64,000 bases of DNA, from NCBI GenBank assembly GCA_036925085.1, contig JAUPFP010000090.1:231001-295000 (forward strand), read 5' to 3'. The notes under the pieces were generated by a model. It did not search any database. It saw only the letters and a list, made by a program, of their open reading frames with translations, and was not told where the DNA came from. Source of the DNA: Brachycybe producta. Lineage: Eukaryota > Arthropoda > Diplopoda > Playtdesmida > Andrognathidae. Positions 9,522 through 19,639 of this stretch are shown here, in pieces (position 1 is the stretch's first letter; every line of letters starts with the position of its first letter). A program made the translations under genes and the position numbers.

Positions 9522-10860
9522 CTTGAGCAAGGAAGAGTGTAAAGGTAAATAAACCGACTATAATCGGCAGTAGCAAAACATTAAATTTGGTGCGAAAAAC
9601 TGTCCGAAATCTTGGCAAATTAATTAATTGCCAGAGAGCAGGTCAATGCATATCCTGCATTGAAAATTAATTAGTTCAATTACTGGTTTTTGCAATGAAG
9701 AATGAATTGCAATATTTTGTTTTCAAAATGATGCATTTGCACACTTTTTACTTTTCAAAAAAATCTTATTATTGGTAACTGAGATTATTGTAATTTAACC
9801 ATGTTCAAAAGTATAATATGGTGTATGACAGTACTTAAGTATGACAATGTCTACTAAACCCATATGTCTTCTAGCTTTGGAAATACATTATAGGCCTACC
9901 CAGAAGAAAGAAAGAAAAACAAAACAGTAACTGTCTCATATTGCCTCACTTTCCCCTACTTGAATTTCCAAATTTCACTTTGGTGCAAAGTTATTAGCAT
10001 AAATTATGAAAAAGTCACATGATCACCAAACTAAATTTCAGGGCTGTATTATCACTTGTATGTTAGAAGAAATGCTTTTTGAACTCTCCTTTTATTAAGT
10101 AAAGAATTAAGTGCAAGAGTGCAACAACAAGACGAGAATTTGTATTATATTATTATTTTATGTTACATTTTTCTAAAAAAAAAAAAAAAAACAGAAAAGG
10201 AAATGTTTTTGCGAATACTGAAAAAGAATGAAAAATTTTATTTGACAGAAATTTCGTTTTTGTATGTTTTCAAAGTAAGTGGTGCATTTGTGTTCAATTT
10301 TATTGATAGAAACTATAAAAAAGTGCAGTTTTTCAGTTGTCTATTGGTTTTTACTAGAATGGAAATGGAACTATTACTACTGTATTCTACAGTATGTATA
10401 CATATGTGTCGTTCCCTCTGTTTTGAGTACCTGCAAGAGTTCCTAAAAGCTTACAAAAGAGATTGGGAATCCCTGAGCGCCCTTCTCCTCCTTTCACACT
10501 GTCACTATATTAGAAAAAAAGAGATCCTATCTAAAAGAAAAACTAAAAACATTCACTTTCATTTTAGGTCAATGTCCCTTAATATCAGAAGGAGAGGAGG
10601 TTTTTTTGTGTCTAGATTGCCTATCAGCTTTTGTACACTGACACATACATGATTGAAGAAGGGAGGAAGCCCTCAGGGGGCTTCATTTCATGAGAGTGAA
10701 AAATAAGCTTCCATTTTGTACTATTTTAAGTATTTTTCAACTTAAGATTACTGGGTGGATTATTTAAATGAGCAGTAGCATTATATTTTTTTCTGTTTGT
10801 GCTAATTGGTACTCCATAGGGGGGGGGGTGTTGGTTTTTTGTTAGACCTGTCTATTTTCT
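9522..10860. other. Unassigned AT-rich stretch
   Basis: No repeat family recognised. A plus-strand open frame of 177 codons (10119-10652) is the longest in the window, but its product is low-complexity at the start (a six-lysine run) and shows no family motif, so it is not annotated as a gene. A G run lies at 10819-10827. Confidence 0.5.
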
Positions 10861-10867
10861 CTATTGT

Positions 10868-11005
10868 AGTGCATTTTTATTTTGCCCTGCCCATTTTTCT
10901 TTGGCACTGCCCTTTTTTTCATTTGCATTATCCATTTTTATTTTGCCCTGCCCTTTCTGTGTTGCAGTGCCCTCTTTTTTATTTTATCCTGCCTTTTCCC
11001 ATTTT
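10868..11005 (+). repeat. Imperfect tandem (TTTGCCCTGCCC..TTTTT)
   Basis: Four or five degenerate units of about 30 bp with GCCCTGCCC or GCACTGCCC and a T-rich linker. It stops right before MITE-9 copy b, whose left end also has a CCCCGCCC word. That is probably coincidence. Confidence 0.6.
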
Positions 11006-11009
11006 GTTT

Positions 11010-11197
11010 ACAGGCAGTTCTGCCCAGCACTAAGATTTCGTTTGCCCCGCCCTTTTATTACAACCAGTTAGAAATTGACGTCTCTGACAAAAGAGGGGGG
11101 CTGTGACATCAGACCAAGTAACAAACCAATTAGAAATTGATGACGCTCATAAAAGGGCGGGGCAAACGAAATCTTAGTGCTGAGCAGAACTGCCTGT
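11010..11197. mobile_element. MITE-9 copy b
   Basis: Ends ACAGGCAGTTCTGCCCAGCA and TGCTGAGCAGAACTGCCTGT are near-perfect inverted repeats. The interior has CCCCGCCCTTTTAT and its mirror, and CCAATTAGAAATTG. The CRE-like core is TGACATCA. This copy and 51806 form a subgroup with CAGCA(C/T)TA.GATTTC arms. T-rich flanks do not give a clean duplication. Confidence 0.8.
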
Positions 11198-11327
11198 GTT
11201 TGTTTTGTGCTGTAAAATGCACGCACTTTAACACACAACACTAGGGAAACAAAATCCTTATTTAAAAAATCTAATCAATAGTCTTGAATGGACAAATAAT
11301 ATGAATTGGTTTAGGTTCTTTAGAATT

Positions 11328-12047
11328 ACAGTAGTCGCACAGTAAATTTAAGCTTGTGACGTCATAGTTATTGACTAGAAATTTAGTTTTGTGTCATTTC
11401 CATATTTTCATCTGATAAAAAAAAGATGCTAGGAAAAAGTTCCTAAAGCCCGTTTATACATCATCAATTATATCTTCAATAAATGTATAAATTAATTTAT
11501 AAATGCTACATTGTACGTGTATAATGACGTGAATGTTAAATTATTTGTTCAAAGTTAAATTAATTTAGAAGATGTTCTATTTTTTTTAAATGATCACATC
11601 TAGTAGAGTGCTTTTTCAGGATCAGCATCATTCTTATGTAATTTACAAAGCTATATAAGATACAAAGTTATAAAACATATTTAGCACACCTCCCCCCCAA
11701 TTCTCTTGCAGCTAGAAGGTCACAAGGTTAGATATATGATAAACTGTCACACTACGCACTGTTCTGCGCACATTTTTTTAGGTAAATAATGTTCGAATAC
11801 TTTTACAAGTGTATAACTGCCAATTGACACTTATAAATTAATTTATACATTTTATGTACCAAATCATTGACGAAAACATTCATCATTTAATTGACACAAA
11901 AACGCAAGTAAAAATTGTTGGCGTATAATGGGGCTTAATAGTTTATAATAATGTACACTTTTTCAATTAAACATTATGATGCGAAGCCTAATATTTTGAG
12001 TCAACTCCTCTGACGTCATAAGCTTCAACTTACAATGCTGGCAACTA
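11328..12047. mobile_element. Outer inverted-repeat element
   Basis: AAGCTTGTGACGTCATAG on the left (about 11350) is mirrored by CTGACGTCATAAGCTT near 12010, with weaker pairing outward. Limits are approximate. It encloses another inverted-repeat element (11446-11936). No transposase frame is visible. Confidence 0.5.
11446..11936. mobile_element. Inner inverted-repeat element
   Basis: AAGCCCGTTTATAC at the left end is mirrored by GTATAATGGGGCTT at the right. Both arms contain TGTATAAATTAATTTATAA or its equivalent. No coding content. The ends do not match a superfamily I can name, and the target duplication is unclear. Confidence 0.55.
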
Positions 12048-12662
12048 TAGTTTTTTTTAAAAAAAGGTAAAATATTCAACTTTAATAAAAGACACTGAGA
12101 ATTTTGTAAACAACTGTGTTGAACAACTTGAATGTTTATCTAGTAGTAGTAGACAAGACTTATAAAATGTAATTTACTTTTGTGAACAAGAAGAAAAAAA
12201 ACCCCTTTAATTGACATATGAATCTTTGTTGAAACAGGATATGGTACTATTATTATAAAGTTATAATTAACTTTATTTTTAAAAGTTAATGTTTTGAGTT
12301 ACATTACATTTTTTCTCATTATTAAATTTTTGTTGCCTTGTTTCTATGCAAAAAACGTTTTCAACAAGTTGTTGAATAGGCAGCGCCACCTAGTTGCTTG
12401 AATATGAATAAGGTTTTTTGTTTCGTTTTAATATTTTAGTCAGATAGTATTTCTTCATTATAAATTAATTTGAGATAGTGATGGGCCTTCGAATTAGTTG
12501 AGACATTCATTATTTCAATATATATTTTCAATATATATTTTCAATATATACATATATATAATATACAGTGTGTCCCTAAAATATATAAAAATATATACAC
12601 ACTTTGGTTGTTAATAACTGCCATGTTTATTTTCTGAAATTAAATTTTATAATTAAAAGAAA

Positions 12663-12880
12663 AGAGTTGGAACACACAGGCGACTTTTGAAAGACTTTTC
12701 GATGACAAAATGAAGTCGAAAGTCGCTGGAGTGTCTTTGCAATGTATTTTTCTATGGAAAAACATCAACATTGGCAACACAGGCGACTTTTAACTGTGTG
12801 CCAAGATTGGCGTCTTCAACTTTATTTTGTTGCTGGAAAGTCTTTCAAAAGTCGCCCGCATGGTGGTTTTTTCTAACTCT
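12663..12880. mobile_element. Foldback element inside Q
   Basis: AGAGTTGGAA and CGACTTTTGAAAGAC on the left are mirrored by GTCTTTCAAAAGTCG and AACTCT on the right. The word ACACAGGCGACTTTT recurs internally at 12778. Probable MITE, no open frame, no clear duplication. Confidence 0.55.
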
Positions 12881-12895
12881 TGAACTCTAAATATA

Positions 12896-13172
12896 ATGCA
12901 TTATCACATGTGTTCAAAATGTCGTTCATTCTCATGAAGCTGGCATCGGCAAGAAACTGATCTACAAACATTAATTAACATATTTCTTCCAGTTTTGCAA
13001 CAATTTTCTTCGATTTCTTGTTATAATTGTTATAAATGCCAAGAAATTGAAGAGAATTGTTGCACAATTATAAGAGCTACATTAATAATATTGATGTTTG
13101 TAGATCAGTTTCTAACCATTGTTAGCAATGCCTTGACAAGAATGGCGGACATTTTGAATACTTGAGATAATG
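12896..13172. repeat. Long palindromic core of Q
   Basis: TGCATTATCACATGTGTTCA and TGATCTACAAACATTAAT on the left are mirrored by AATATTGATGTTTGTAGATCA and TGAATACTTGAGATAATGCA. It probably belongs to the arms of element Q, separated from them by the foldback at 12663. Confidence 0.6.
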
Positions 13173-13291
13173 CAACATTTGCAATATAAAATACGTAATG
13201 CTTTTTTATATCGTCTTTAATGTAACACTTGCTCTTAATTATAAAATTATTAAATTAAATTTAAAAAAAAATAAACATGGCAGTTATTAAC

Positions 13292-13811
13292 GGAACAGAC
13301 TAATCGTCGTAGGTCACTAGGTGACCTACACTTCAGAACTGTAGGTCACTAAGTGACCTACACTTTTATATCAATAACTAGGTGGGCGTTACGTAACGTT
13401 AAATTAAGCTTGTTGCAGGGGGTCTGCGAGGACAGGCATTTAGAAATCTGTTTGAAATATCCCAGGATGCATTGAAAATACCCTCAATACACTTCACACA
13501 CATGTTGAAACAGGCATTTAGAAATCGGGAAGAACTTCAGGTGGCTCCACCCTTTTTATGACGACCGGCAACTTCTAATTGGTTTGTTGTGTGGTTCGAC
13601 ATTGAAAAGGGCGGAGCATGTGACGTCAGACTACATAACCAACCAATTAGAAGTTGCCAGTCGTCATGAAAAGGGAGGAGCCAACTGAAGTTCTTCCCGA
13701 TTTCTAAATGCCTGTGTCTGGGAGGCGCAGTCCCCAGAGTGATTTACAATTCTTTTTCAAATAGCTATCTGAAAGTGTAGGTCACTTAGTGACCTACAAT
13801 TAGTCTGTCCC
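13292..13811. mobile_element. Inverted-repeat element with perfect 9 bp duplication
   Basis: Starts GGAACAGACTAAT and ends ATTAGTCTGTCCC. It is flanked on both sides by GTTATTAAC (13283-13291 and 13812-13820), a perfect 9 bp target duplication, typical of Mutator-like elements. Three palindromes GTAGGTCACTNNGTGACCTA lie near its ends. It contains MITE-9 copy c. Inner DNA (GTTAAATTAAGCTTGTTGC) matches the palindrome at 17178-17475. Confidence 0.85.
13432..13715. mobile_element. MITE-9 copy c, with a doubled left end
   Basis: Bounded by ACAGGCATTTAGAAATC at 13432 and GATTTCTAAATGCCTGT at 13715. Flanks GTCTGCGAGG (13422-13431) and GTCTGGGAGG (13716-13725) are a 10 bp duplication with one mismatch. 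A second ACAGGCATTTAG start lies at 13510, so the left tip is repeated with 78 bp between. Core keeps TGACGTCA (13621-13628). Confidence 0.85.
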
Positions 13812-13822
13812 GTTATTAACAA

Positions 13823-15050
13823 GTGAAATTGTGATATACAGTTTTTGGCACATGTTGTATTTATAGAAGAAAAAAATGATTGACAGTTTTTTTCTTATTA
13901 TTACTGAATTTTTATATTTGCTGATGAAAATAAAAGTGACGTTTTCCTATTATCATCATCCATTTGACGATATTTTTAAATTTAATATCTCGTTTTTTTT
14001 TAGTCAATTTCACTCACCAAAAAAAAAAATGAATGATTGAAATTTCTAAACTAAGAAGGGATTTTTGGTAAAGTGGTAGGACTTTTTGCAGACAGAAAAT
14101 TTCAAATTTTTCTACCACATTTTTATCTCTTTATTCTTTTAAAAAAAGGTGTTTTCTAAGTATATTCCTATATATAACATATAAATGTAATATATGTCGT
14201 GTAGATTGAGGTGAATTCAGAAGGGAGAAAAGAGGCTTTTGTTTGCAATTATACTCTCGAGAGCAATTTGCTTATGGAATGAACTTCTGATATGAAATGC
14301 AATGTGTCTTGATAGAAATGAGAGGTTGGGGACAAATGTGTGTATTTTTCTACTTTTCCATTGAATGAAACATTCCTTTTGAAACTCTTTTTATGTCTCT
14401 TGACTTTTACAAGTTTTAAATATATGCATATTTTTATACTAACAAAGTCCTCTTAAGAACCAACAACCCCTTTTGCTTTTTATATTACGGTTAAAGTTCT
14501 GAAATTGGCCACTAGGCAAAATTGTTACATAAAACTACTGGGAAATGAAAAAAAAGAAGAAGAAAAAAAAAGTTGTTTCTATTGAATAATGTGAGAATTT
14601 TAAGTGAATTAAATGTGGTTTCGTATAAGACTCTTATGTCAGTACTTTATAATTAAATAAAATATTTCATCTGTGTGTTTTTTAATGAGGTAACTTTTTT
14701 CTCTCAGTGTGTTCCTTTTTTTTCGTCTTCTTCATCTTCTTCTTAAGAAGTTCTATTCATTAAATATATCTCTAAAATGTACTAGGTTGGATTATCTGTT
14801 AAAATGTTCCGGGGCAAAAGGGGCAGGGCAAGTAAAAAAGGTGTTATATATTATAATGGGTGCATTTGGAAACTGAATACATTTTCTTAATGCTATGCTG
14901 CGCTGTGAAGAATCTAGAAATTTCGTGTTGGACAGATATGCGGCGTCGTTTTCGAAACAGCGCCTCTAGTGGGAGTATAACAAATTAAATTTTTAACTGA
15001 TGTCGCGTTTAGGACGAGTTCATTTCGTAGCTATAGAGGGTGTATACTAG
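13823..15050. other. Unassigned AT-rich stretch
   Basis: No family recognised. Contains A/T runs, a CTTCTTCATCTTCTTCTT tract at 14727 and a slightly GC-richer segment at 14935-15030. No coding evidence. Confidence 0.5.
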
Positions 15051-15053
15051 TTA

Positions 15054-15254
15054 TATCTTAGACTATTACCTACCGGAAGGTAATAGTCTTCAGAGAAAAC
15101 AAAATGAGGCTTTGGCTAAGATTTTACATACAGAAAATACCACCAGACAGAGCTGGCCTCGCTTCCGCCTTAGAGTAGTAATCATTCAACGTCTTAACAT
15201 GGCGAATATAGGAAGTTGCCAGTTCAGAAAGGTACAGTAATAGTCTAAGATAGT
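15054..15254. mobile_element. Small inverted-repeat element
   Basis: TATCTTAGACTATTACCT at the left and AGTAATAGTCTAAGATA at the right are inverted ends of about 16 bp. A second internal copy GGTAATAGTC at 15079 makes a short hairpin at the left tip. A 66-codon frame inside has no recognisable motif and is not called a gene. Confidence 0.65.
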
Positions 15255-15273
15255 ATTACCTCCTTCAGACTAG

Positions 15274-15310
15274 TGGTATCCAAAGTGGGGTACATGAGTC
15301 CATATGTGAG
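15274..15310 (+). mobile_element. hAT-like terminal fragment
   Basis: AGTGGTATCCAAAGTGGGGTAC resembles the CAGTGGTTCCCAAAGTGGGG start common in animal hAT MITEs. The partner end was not found, so only a fragment is annotated. It is followed by a G run. Confidence 0.4.
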
Positions 15311-15517
15311 GAGGGGGGGGGAGGGGTATGCCAAGAAAACTTAATATTTTCTTTTTGTATTTTTTGTTTTATTAAATTATTAATGACAGAAAAAATAAGA
15401 AAATTAATTAAAGAATAACAAATATTAACTTGTATTTTTGTGCGCGGAATTGGTAGCGGCAGTGACGCTTTTGCGTACACGTAGAAGAGGCAGACAGCAA
15501 CGCTTACTATCTGAATA

Positions 15518-15763
15518 CTAGTGGGGTAACCCGTCATAAATGACGGGAGCAAAATTCACAGGCAATTGTGCGCATGCGCGTCGTTTTTTCCTTTTTTTAC
15601 TCCTTTCAATTTCAGTCACCCCCTCCCACTTTTCTCTCTCTCCCCCCTTCTACACTTTCCGAAGGAAGAGTTCAACATATAGTTGACCTTGAGAAAAAAA
15701 AACGGTTCATTTATTCAAATTTATATAAATTCCGACGTGCTTCAATGGTTTTGTACAGTTACT

Positions 15764-15807
<44 letters not shown>

Positions 15808-15813
15808 CTGGGA
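15518..15813 (-). mobile_element. Hel-1 Helitron-like element copy 2
   Basis: Reverse orientation. The 3' CTAG is at 15518-15521, then TGGGGTAA and the hairpin CCCGTCATAAATGACGGG. It continues with CAGGCAATTGTG, GCGCATGCGC, AACATATAGTTG, TTCCGACGTGC, a CA run (15767-15804) and ends CAGACCTGGGA. The CA run is the mirror of the GT run in copy 1. Non-autonomous. Confidence 0.75.
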
Positions 15814-15867
15814 TATTATATATATAATTTTATTCAAACACTTCATAAGCAGCTTACTATTGTTTGG

Positions 15868-15985
15868 GTTCTTGGATCGGGAGAGCGCAGCATAAAGTTG
15901 TCCATGAGAAAAAAACGGTTCATTTAAATCTAAATAAATTCCGACGTGGGTAAACGTTTTTGTCCTTGTTTGTACAGCGTTATAC
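15868..15985 (-). mobile_element. Partial second Hel-1 copy
   Basis: GGGTTCTTGGATCGGGAGAG, then GTTGTCCATGAGAAAAAAAC, TTCCGACGTG and GTACAGCGTTA repeat the 5' half of Hel-1 immediately after copy 2, in the same orientation. It lacks the hairpin/CTAG end. Confidence 0.6.
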
Positions 15986-15989
15986 ACAA

Positions 15990-16710
15990 TATAATATAAA
16001 ATGCATTTTTTTTCTACTATTTATAATCAGGAAAAAACTTAGAAATGAAATTTTAAAAATTAAAATTGAATCTTAAGGCAGAATCTTGCAGATCGGCGTG
16101 AGAGCAAACGGCTCTCTTAATTGTTATGCCACTGCTTCCTAATGTACCCAAACCTTTCAGTATCCAACCAGAAGAACAATATTAACTAACATCCAAAAAA
16201 TCTTGAATTAACAAATAAGAAAAAAGCTATTTCGAGATTGTGAGGACTTACAGACAGAGAGACATGTCTTGATAAAAAAATAAAGATCAACCCCTGTAAC
16301 TTGTGGTTTATTGATTTGCTTTTTTTTAAATACATAGCTTTCTATTTATTAATAACTTCATTTCACCTTACTTGAAGATTTTCTCTTTTTTTTGGTACAT
16401 TCTATTGACAGAACGAGAGAGAGGATCTATTTTTTTTTTCTTCTTGCAAAAAAATGACAATAGTTTTGCAAATTGCATATTTGCTGTCAAATCAATACTT
16501 TCTTCAATCTGTTTTATTTGTACTTATGTGCACGCACACACATAACAGACGCAGATCATTGGACCTACTTTCAAAGGTCCAAATTCAAGCTAAAGAATCT
16601 TAGCACTCCAACTTGAACTTGAACTCTCAGAATCAGGGTTCCAACACAAGATACAAACAACCTGTTTTACTTCGTACCCCTGAACAGCATTTTCTTACAA
16701 AACTTTACTA
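15990..16710. other. Unassigned AT-rich stretch
   Basis: No family recognised. A short palindrome TGGACCTACTTTCAAAGGTCCA is at 16560-16581. No coding evidence. Confidence 0.45.
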
Positions 16711-16712
16711 AA

Positions 16713-16991
16713 ACCTCATTTCCACTACAAAATTTAACTGCAGTTACAGTAAAACGTTATCCACAGTTAATTTTGTAGTGGAATCAAATGTGGTTACATT
16801 AACCATGATTGAATTTCTCCGAACAATAGAGTTAACTCAACTGCATTGATAGACAAATGTGGTTAACCACCTTATTGAATTTGGTTAAATATGTCGTCAC
16901 TTCCTGTGTTCAAATAAATTTAGCCTACATGGCAGATAACCAGAGCACTCAATTGTTGTAACTGTAGTTAAATTTTGTAGTGAAAAGGAGG
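16713..16991. mobile_element. TIR-G element copy 1 (short form)
   Basis: Starts CCTCATTTCCACTAC and ends GTAGTGAAAAGGAGG. The arms contain AACTGCAGTTA, CCACAGTTAATTTTGTAGTGG, GTTACATTAACCATG and TCACTTCCTGTGTTCAAA. The right arm is mostly deleted compared with 45964-46578. Only short frames. Confidence 0.7.
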
Positions 16992-17008
16992 TATAAAGCC
17001 CCAAGCAA

Positions 17009-17060
17009 CAGGGGCGTAGCTAGGCAACCGCAAGACCCGCAACTGCGGGGGAGGGGGGGA
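17009..17060 (+). mobile_element. hAT-like terminal fragment (CAGGGGCGTAGCTAGG)
   Basis: CAGGGGCGTAGCTAGGCAAC is typical of a widespread non-autonomous hAT start in animal genomes. No matching right end was found nearby, so this is one end only. Confidence 0.4.
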
Positions 17061-17177
17061 GAATCGCTCGCTTAATTCATTCAGTTAATTTCGAAAATAA
17101 ATCGACTTTCATTTAATATTTACTTTTAAAAACTACATACTTGCACCAGTAAATCTTCATAGAGATCAATGGGCACG

Positions 17178-17475
17178 GCGGAACAACGGTAGGAATAGTT
17201 AGAAAAATTGTAGGAACAGTCTGAAGGTTAGGTTTAGTTAAATTAAGCTTGTTGCCGGGTGGTTGGGGGTGCAGCCTCCAGTTTTTAAAGAATTATTAAA
17301 TCAAATTAGTCCATTGTTCGACTGTTTCCTAATTTGATAACGGGAAGAACCGTCGAAACAATGGACAAATTTGTTTTAATAATTCTTTCAAAACTGGGGG
17401 GCTGCGCCCCTCAGACCCTAACCTTTCCTAACCTTCTGACTGTTCCTACTCACCTACTGTTGTTCAGACCTGTTT
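17178..17475. mobile_element. Long palindromic element
   Basis: GGAACAGTCTGAAGGTTAGG on the left is mirrored by CCTAACCTTCTGACTGTTCC. Inside, TTTTAAAGAATTATTAAATC and CCATTGTTCGAC are mirrored too. The arms include GTTAAATTAAGCTTGTTGCCGGG, shared with the interior of 13292-13811, so the two belong to one family. The tips GAACAACGGTAG / CTACTGTTGTTC set approximate ends. Confidence 0.65.
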
Positions 17476-17786
17476 TGCCGTTCATCAAAATAGTACCTCC
17501 CCACCCATTATGAGGGCTATGTGGAGAGGAAGGTAAGGGGGCACAAAGTTTTAAGTGGCCCGGGGGGGGGGGCGCAACCTAATTATGTTACGAACAATGA
17601 CATCACAAACAATTTTGTTTATTTTGCGATATTTTCCGAATGATGCACTTCTTATTTTTATGTCAAAACCTCAAAAGCACCACAAATGTCAGTTACATGG
17701 TATCAATTCTTAAAAGACGATTATGCTTTTTTTAAAATTATATTTGGACCTAAATGTAGATTTATTAGTGCATATAAAATTGGTGC
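17476..17786. other. Unassigned stretch
   Basis: Contains a G run with a CCCGGG edge at 17561-17574 (GGCCCGGGGG...). Otherwise AT-rich with no recognised feature. Confidence 0.4.
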
Positions 17787-17794
17787 ATGAATGT

Positions 17795-18225
17795 ACAGAG
17801 CCCTGTAAAGGACATGCGAGATTTTTTTTTAAAATCTCGACATTTCCACTTTTTCCAGAATCTCAACATTTCGACTTTTAATCTCGAAATTTCGACTTTT
17901 AATCTCTTTTTATTCGGTCATGTTAATTATGCCATGTTGTGCACACAATACTCTAATAATTACATTATCGCTGCTACAAGAGGGCGCTTGCAATAATTTC
18001 ATTATTAAAGTATGGTGCGCACAACATGGCATAATTAACATGACCGAATAAAAAGAGATTAAAAGTCGAAATGTCGAGATTAAAAGTCGAAATGTCGAGA
18101 TTAAAAGTCGAAATGTCGAGATTAAAAGTCGAAATGTCGAGATTAAAAGTCGAAATGTCGAGATTAAAAGTCGAAATGTCGAGATTTAAAAAAAAAAATC
18201 TCGCCTGTCATTTACAGGGCTCCGT
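17795..18225. mobile_element. TIR-K element copy 3 with perfect 8 bp duplication
   Basis: Starts ACAGAGCCCTGTAAAGGACA and ends TGTCATTTACAGGGCTCCGT. Flanked by ATGAATGT on both sides (17787-17794 and 18226-18233), a perfect 8 bp target duplication. Centre is the TCATGTTAATTATGCCATGT hairpin with GAGGGCGCTTGCAATAA. The right arm has six 21 bp ATTAAAAGTCGAAATGTCGAG-type units against three shorter ones on the left. No transposase. Confidence 0.85.
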
Positions 18226-18900
18226 ATGAATGTCCTCCCTTCTCTTCCTCCTTCTGTTTCTTTTTTTTTTCACGCAAAAATCTAAATATTTGCGTTTTTT
18301 TTTTTACAATCCGGTTTTTTTTCCGCCATTGACATTTCTTTTTTTCTGATAATAGTCATTAAGCATAGGGAAGAAAAAATTAATTTAACAATTATAAAGT
18401 AAATCTCGTTTCTTCATTTGTCCTCATTTTCATTAAATGTTACGCCATCTTCTTTATCCCAGTTTTTTTTTCTCCTCTCTCTTTATTTCTGCTTTTAACA
18501 AGAGCATATTTGCTAATTATACGTCAATTAACTAGCCTATTAAAGGAGTTAATGGGCAATAATTTTTTTTTTTACAGACATTTGTAGAATTTTTTTTTTT
18601 GGGTGGAGACAGGACTTTTATGGTGTTGAGATTTCTAATTAAGTTTACCCCATTATGAGCATATTTTATAAAGATAACTTTTAACAGTCCATTATAAAAC
18701 ACTAAGAAATATTCGACAATTACCGATTTTTTAAGTGTTTTAAAACTATATGTAAAATATATCACGTGACTTTTCTTATCTGTTAAATAAAATTAGTAAG
18801 ATTGGGCATGAAATAATGTATTATTAAGAATCTTGAATTCTCTTTTTCTTGGTTGATTTGTTTCTGATAATAATTATTTTTTTTGATAATTTATTTTATA
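18226..18900. other. Unassigned AT-rich stretch
   Basis: T-rich sequence with multiple T and A runs. No family or coding signal seen. Confidence 0.45.
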
Positions 18901-18902
18901 AA

Positions 18903-19204
18903 TAGGGCTCGGATTTTGATGCAATATCAACTGGAATGTTTCTCAGTATGTAGGCCCAAGTGCCAATTGTGAAGTGACAATCTCGTTTTTAGATGATAAA
19001 AGATTATTAAAAACAATGGTTAGAGGGTTAGAACTCTAGTTGACAACTGACAGTAACCAAACATCTAGCCTCTCTACCCAGCTTTTTTTATTAGAAAAGA
19101 CATAATTACAGTTGCTGTAATGATGATGATTACTTTACAATTGGCTCTTGGGCCACAAATTGAGAAACATTCGGGTTGATATTGCATCAAAATCCGAGCC
19201 CCTA
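18903..19204. mobile_element. hAT-CGG element copy 2 (best target duplication)
   Basis: Ends TAGGGCTCGGATTTTGATGC and GCATCAAAATCCGAGCCCCTA. Flanks TTTATAAA (18895-18902) and TTTATAAC (19205-19212) match 7 of 8, which fixes the ends and an 8 bp duplication. Central words are TTAGAACTCTAGTTGACAAC and ACATCTAGCCTC. Non-autonomous hAT-like MITE. Confidence 0.8.
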
Positions 19205-19212
19205 TTTATAAC

Positions 19213-19565
19213 ATTAAGATTATCTATGAATAGCTAATTTTTAAACTCTTGATTAATTCTGTCTTTCAGAAGAGCAAAAATGAAGTGAGATACTTGAATG
19301 TGTTTTAGAAACTAGAAGGGTAGCTCAGTCATGCACTTAAGGGTATTTTCTTGTTTGACATATTTCAAAATAAACTTTTTTTTATGAACAAAAATTAAAA
19401 AAAAATATCGATCAGTTTAAAGTTGAATCATTTTGAAACTAACATGAAAAGTTTTATTTTGAAAGATAAGTGATTGAGCAACCCGTCTAGTTTCTAAAAC
19501 ACATTTAATTTTCACTTCATTTTTGCACCGGAAAGACAAAAAAATCTGATTGAGGCGACTGAACA
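19213..19565. mobile_element. PAL-M element copy
   Basis: GAATAGCTAATTTTTAAACT, then GTGTTTTAGAAACTAGAAGG on the left, and AGTTTCTAAAACACATTTAA, then GAAAGACAAAA on the right. It abuts the right duplication of the hAT-CGG copy. The terminal TTAAGGTGG words are lost. Confidence 0.6.
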
Positions 19566-19639
19566 AGTGCCAAATTGTGAACAAAACTCCATTCTGAATA
19601 TGCGCCAAATTTAACAAACGCCAAACTGAATGAATAACC

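Larger units (their letters stand above)
12608..13822. mobile_element. Inverted-repeat element Q, host of several insertions
   Basis: TTGTTAATAACTGCCATGTT at 12608 is mirrored by AACATGGCAGTTATTAAC ending 13291 and resuming AA after the insertion at 13292-13820. Arms continue with TTAAATTTTATAATTAA and its mirror. Inside are a foldback (12663-12880) and a long palindrome (12896-13172). Its right tip is interrupted by the element at 13292. Confidence 0.7.

Noticed and set aside
10119-10652. 177-codon plus-strand open frame, the longest in the window
   Set aside because: Contains a homopolymer-encoded lysine run, no family motif, biased to AT-rich codons. Plausible by chance in 64 kb of AT-rich DNA.
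15568-15927. 119-codon frame with HTHTHT
   Set aside because: Crosses the CA run of the Helitron copy and has no motif outside it.
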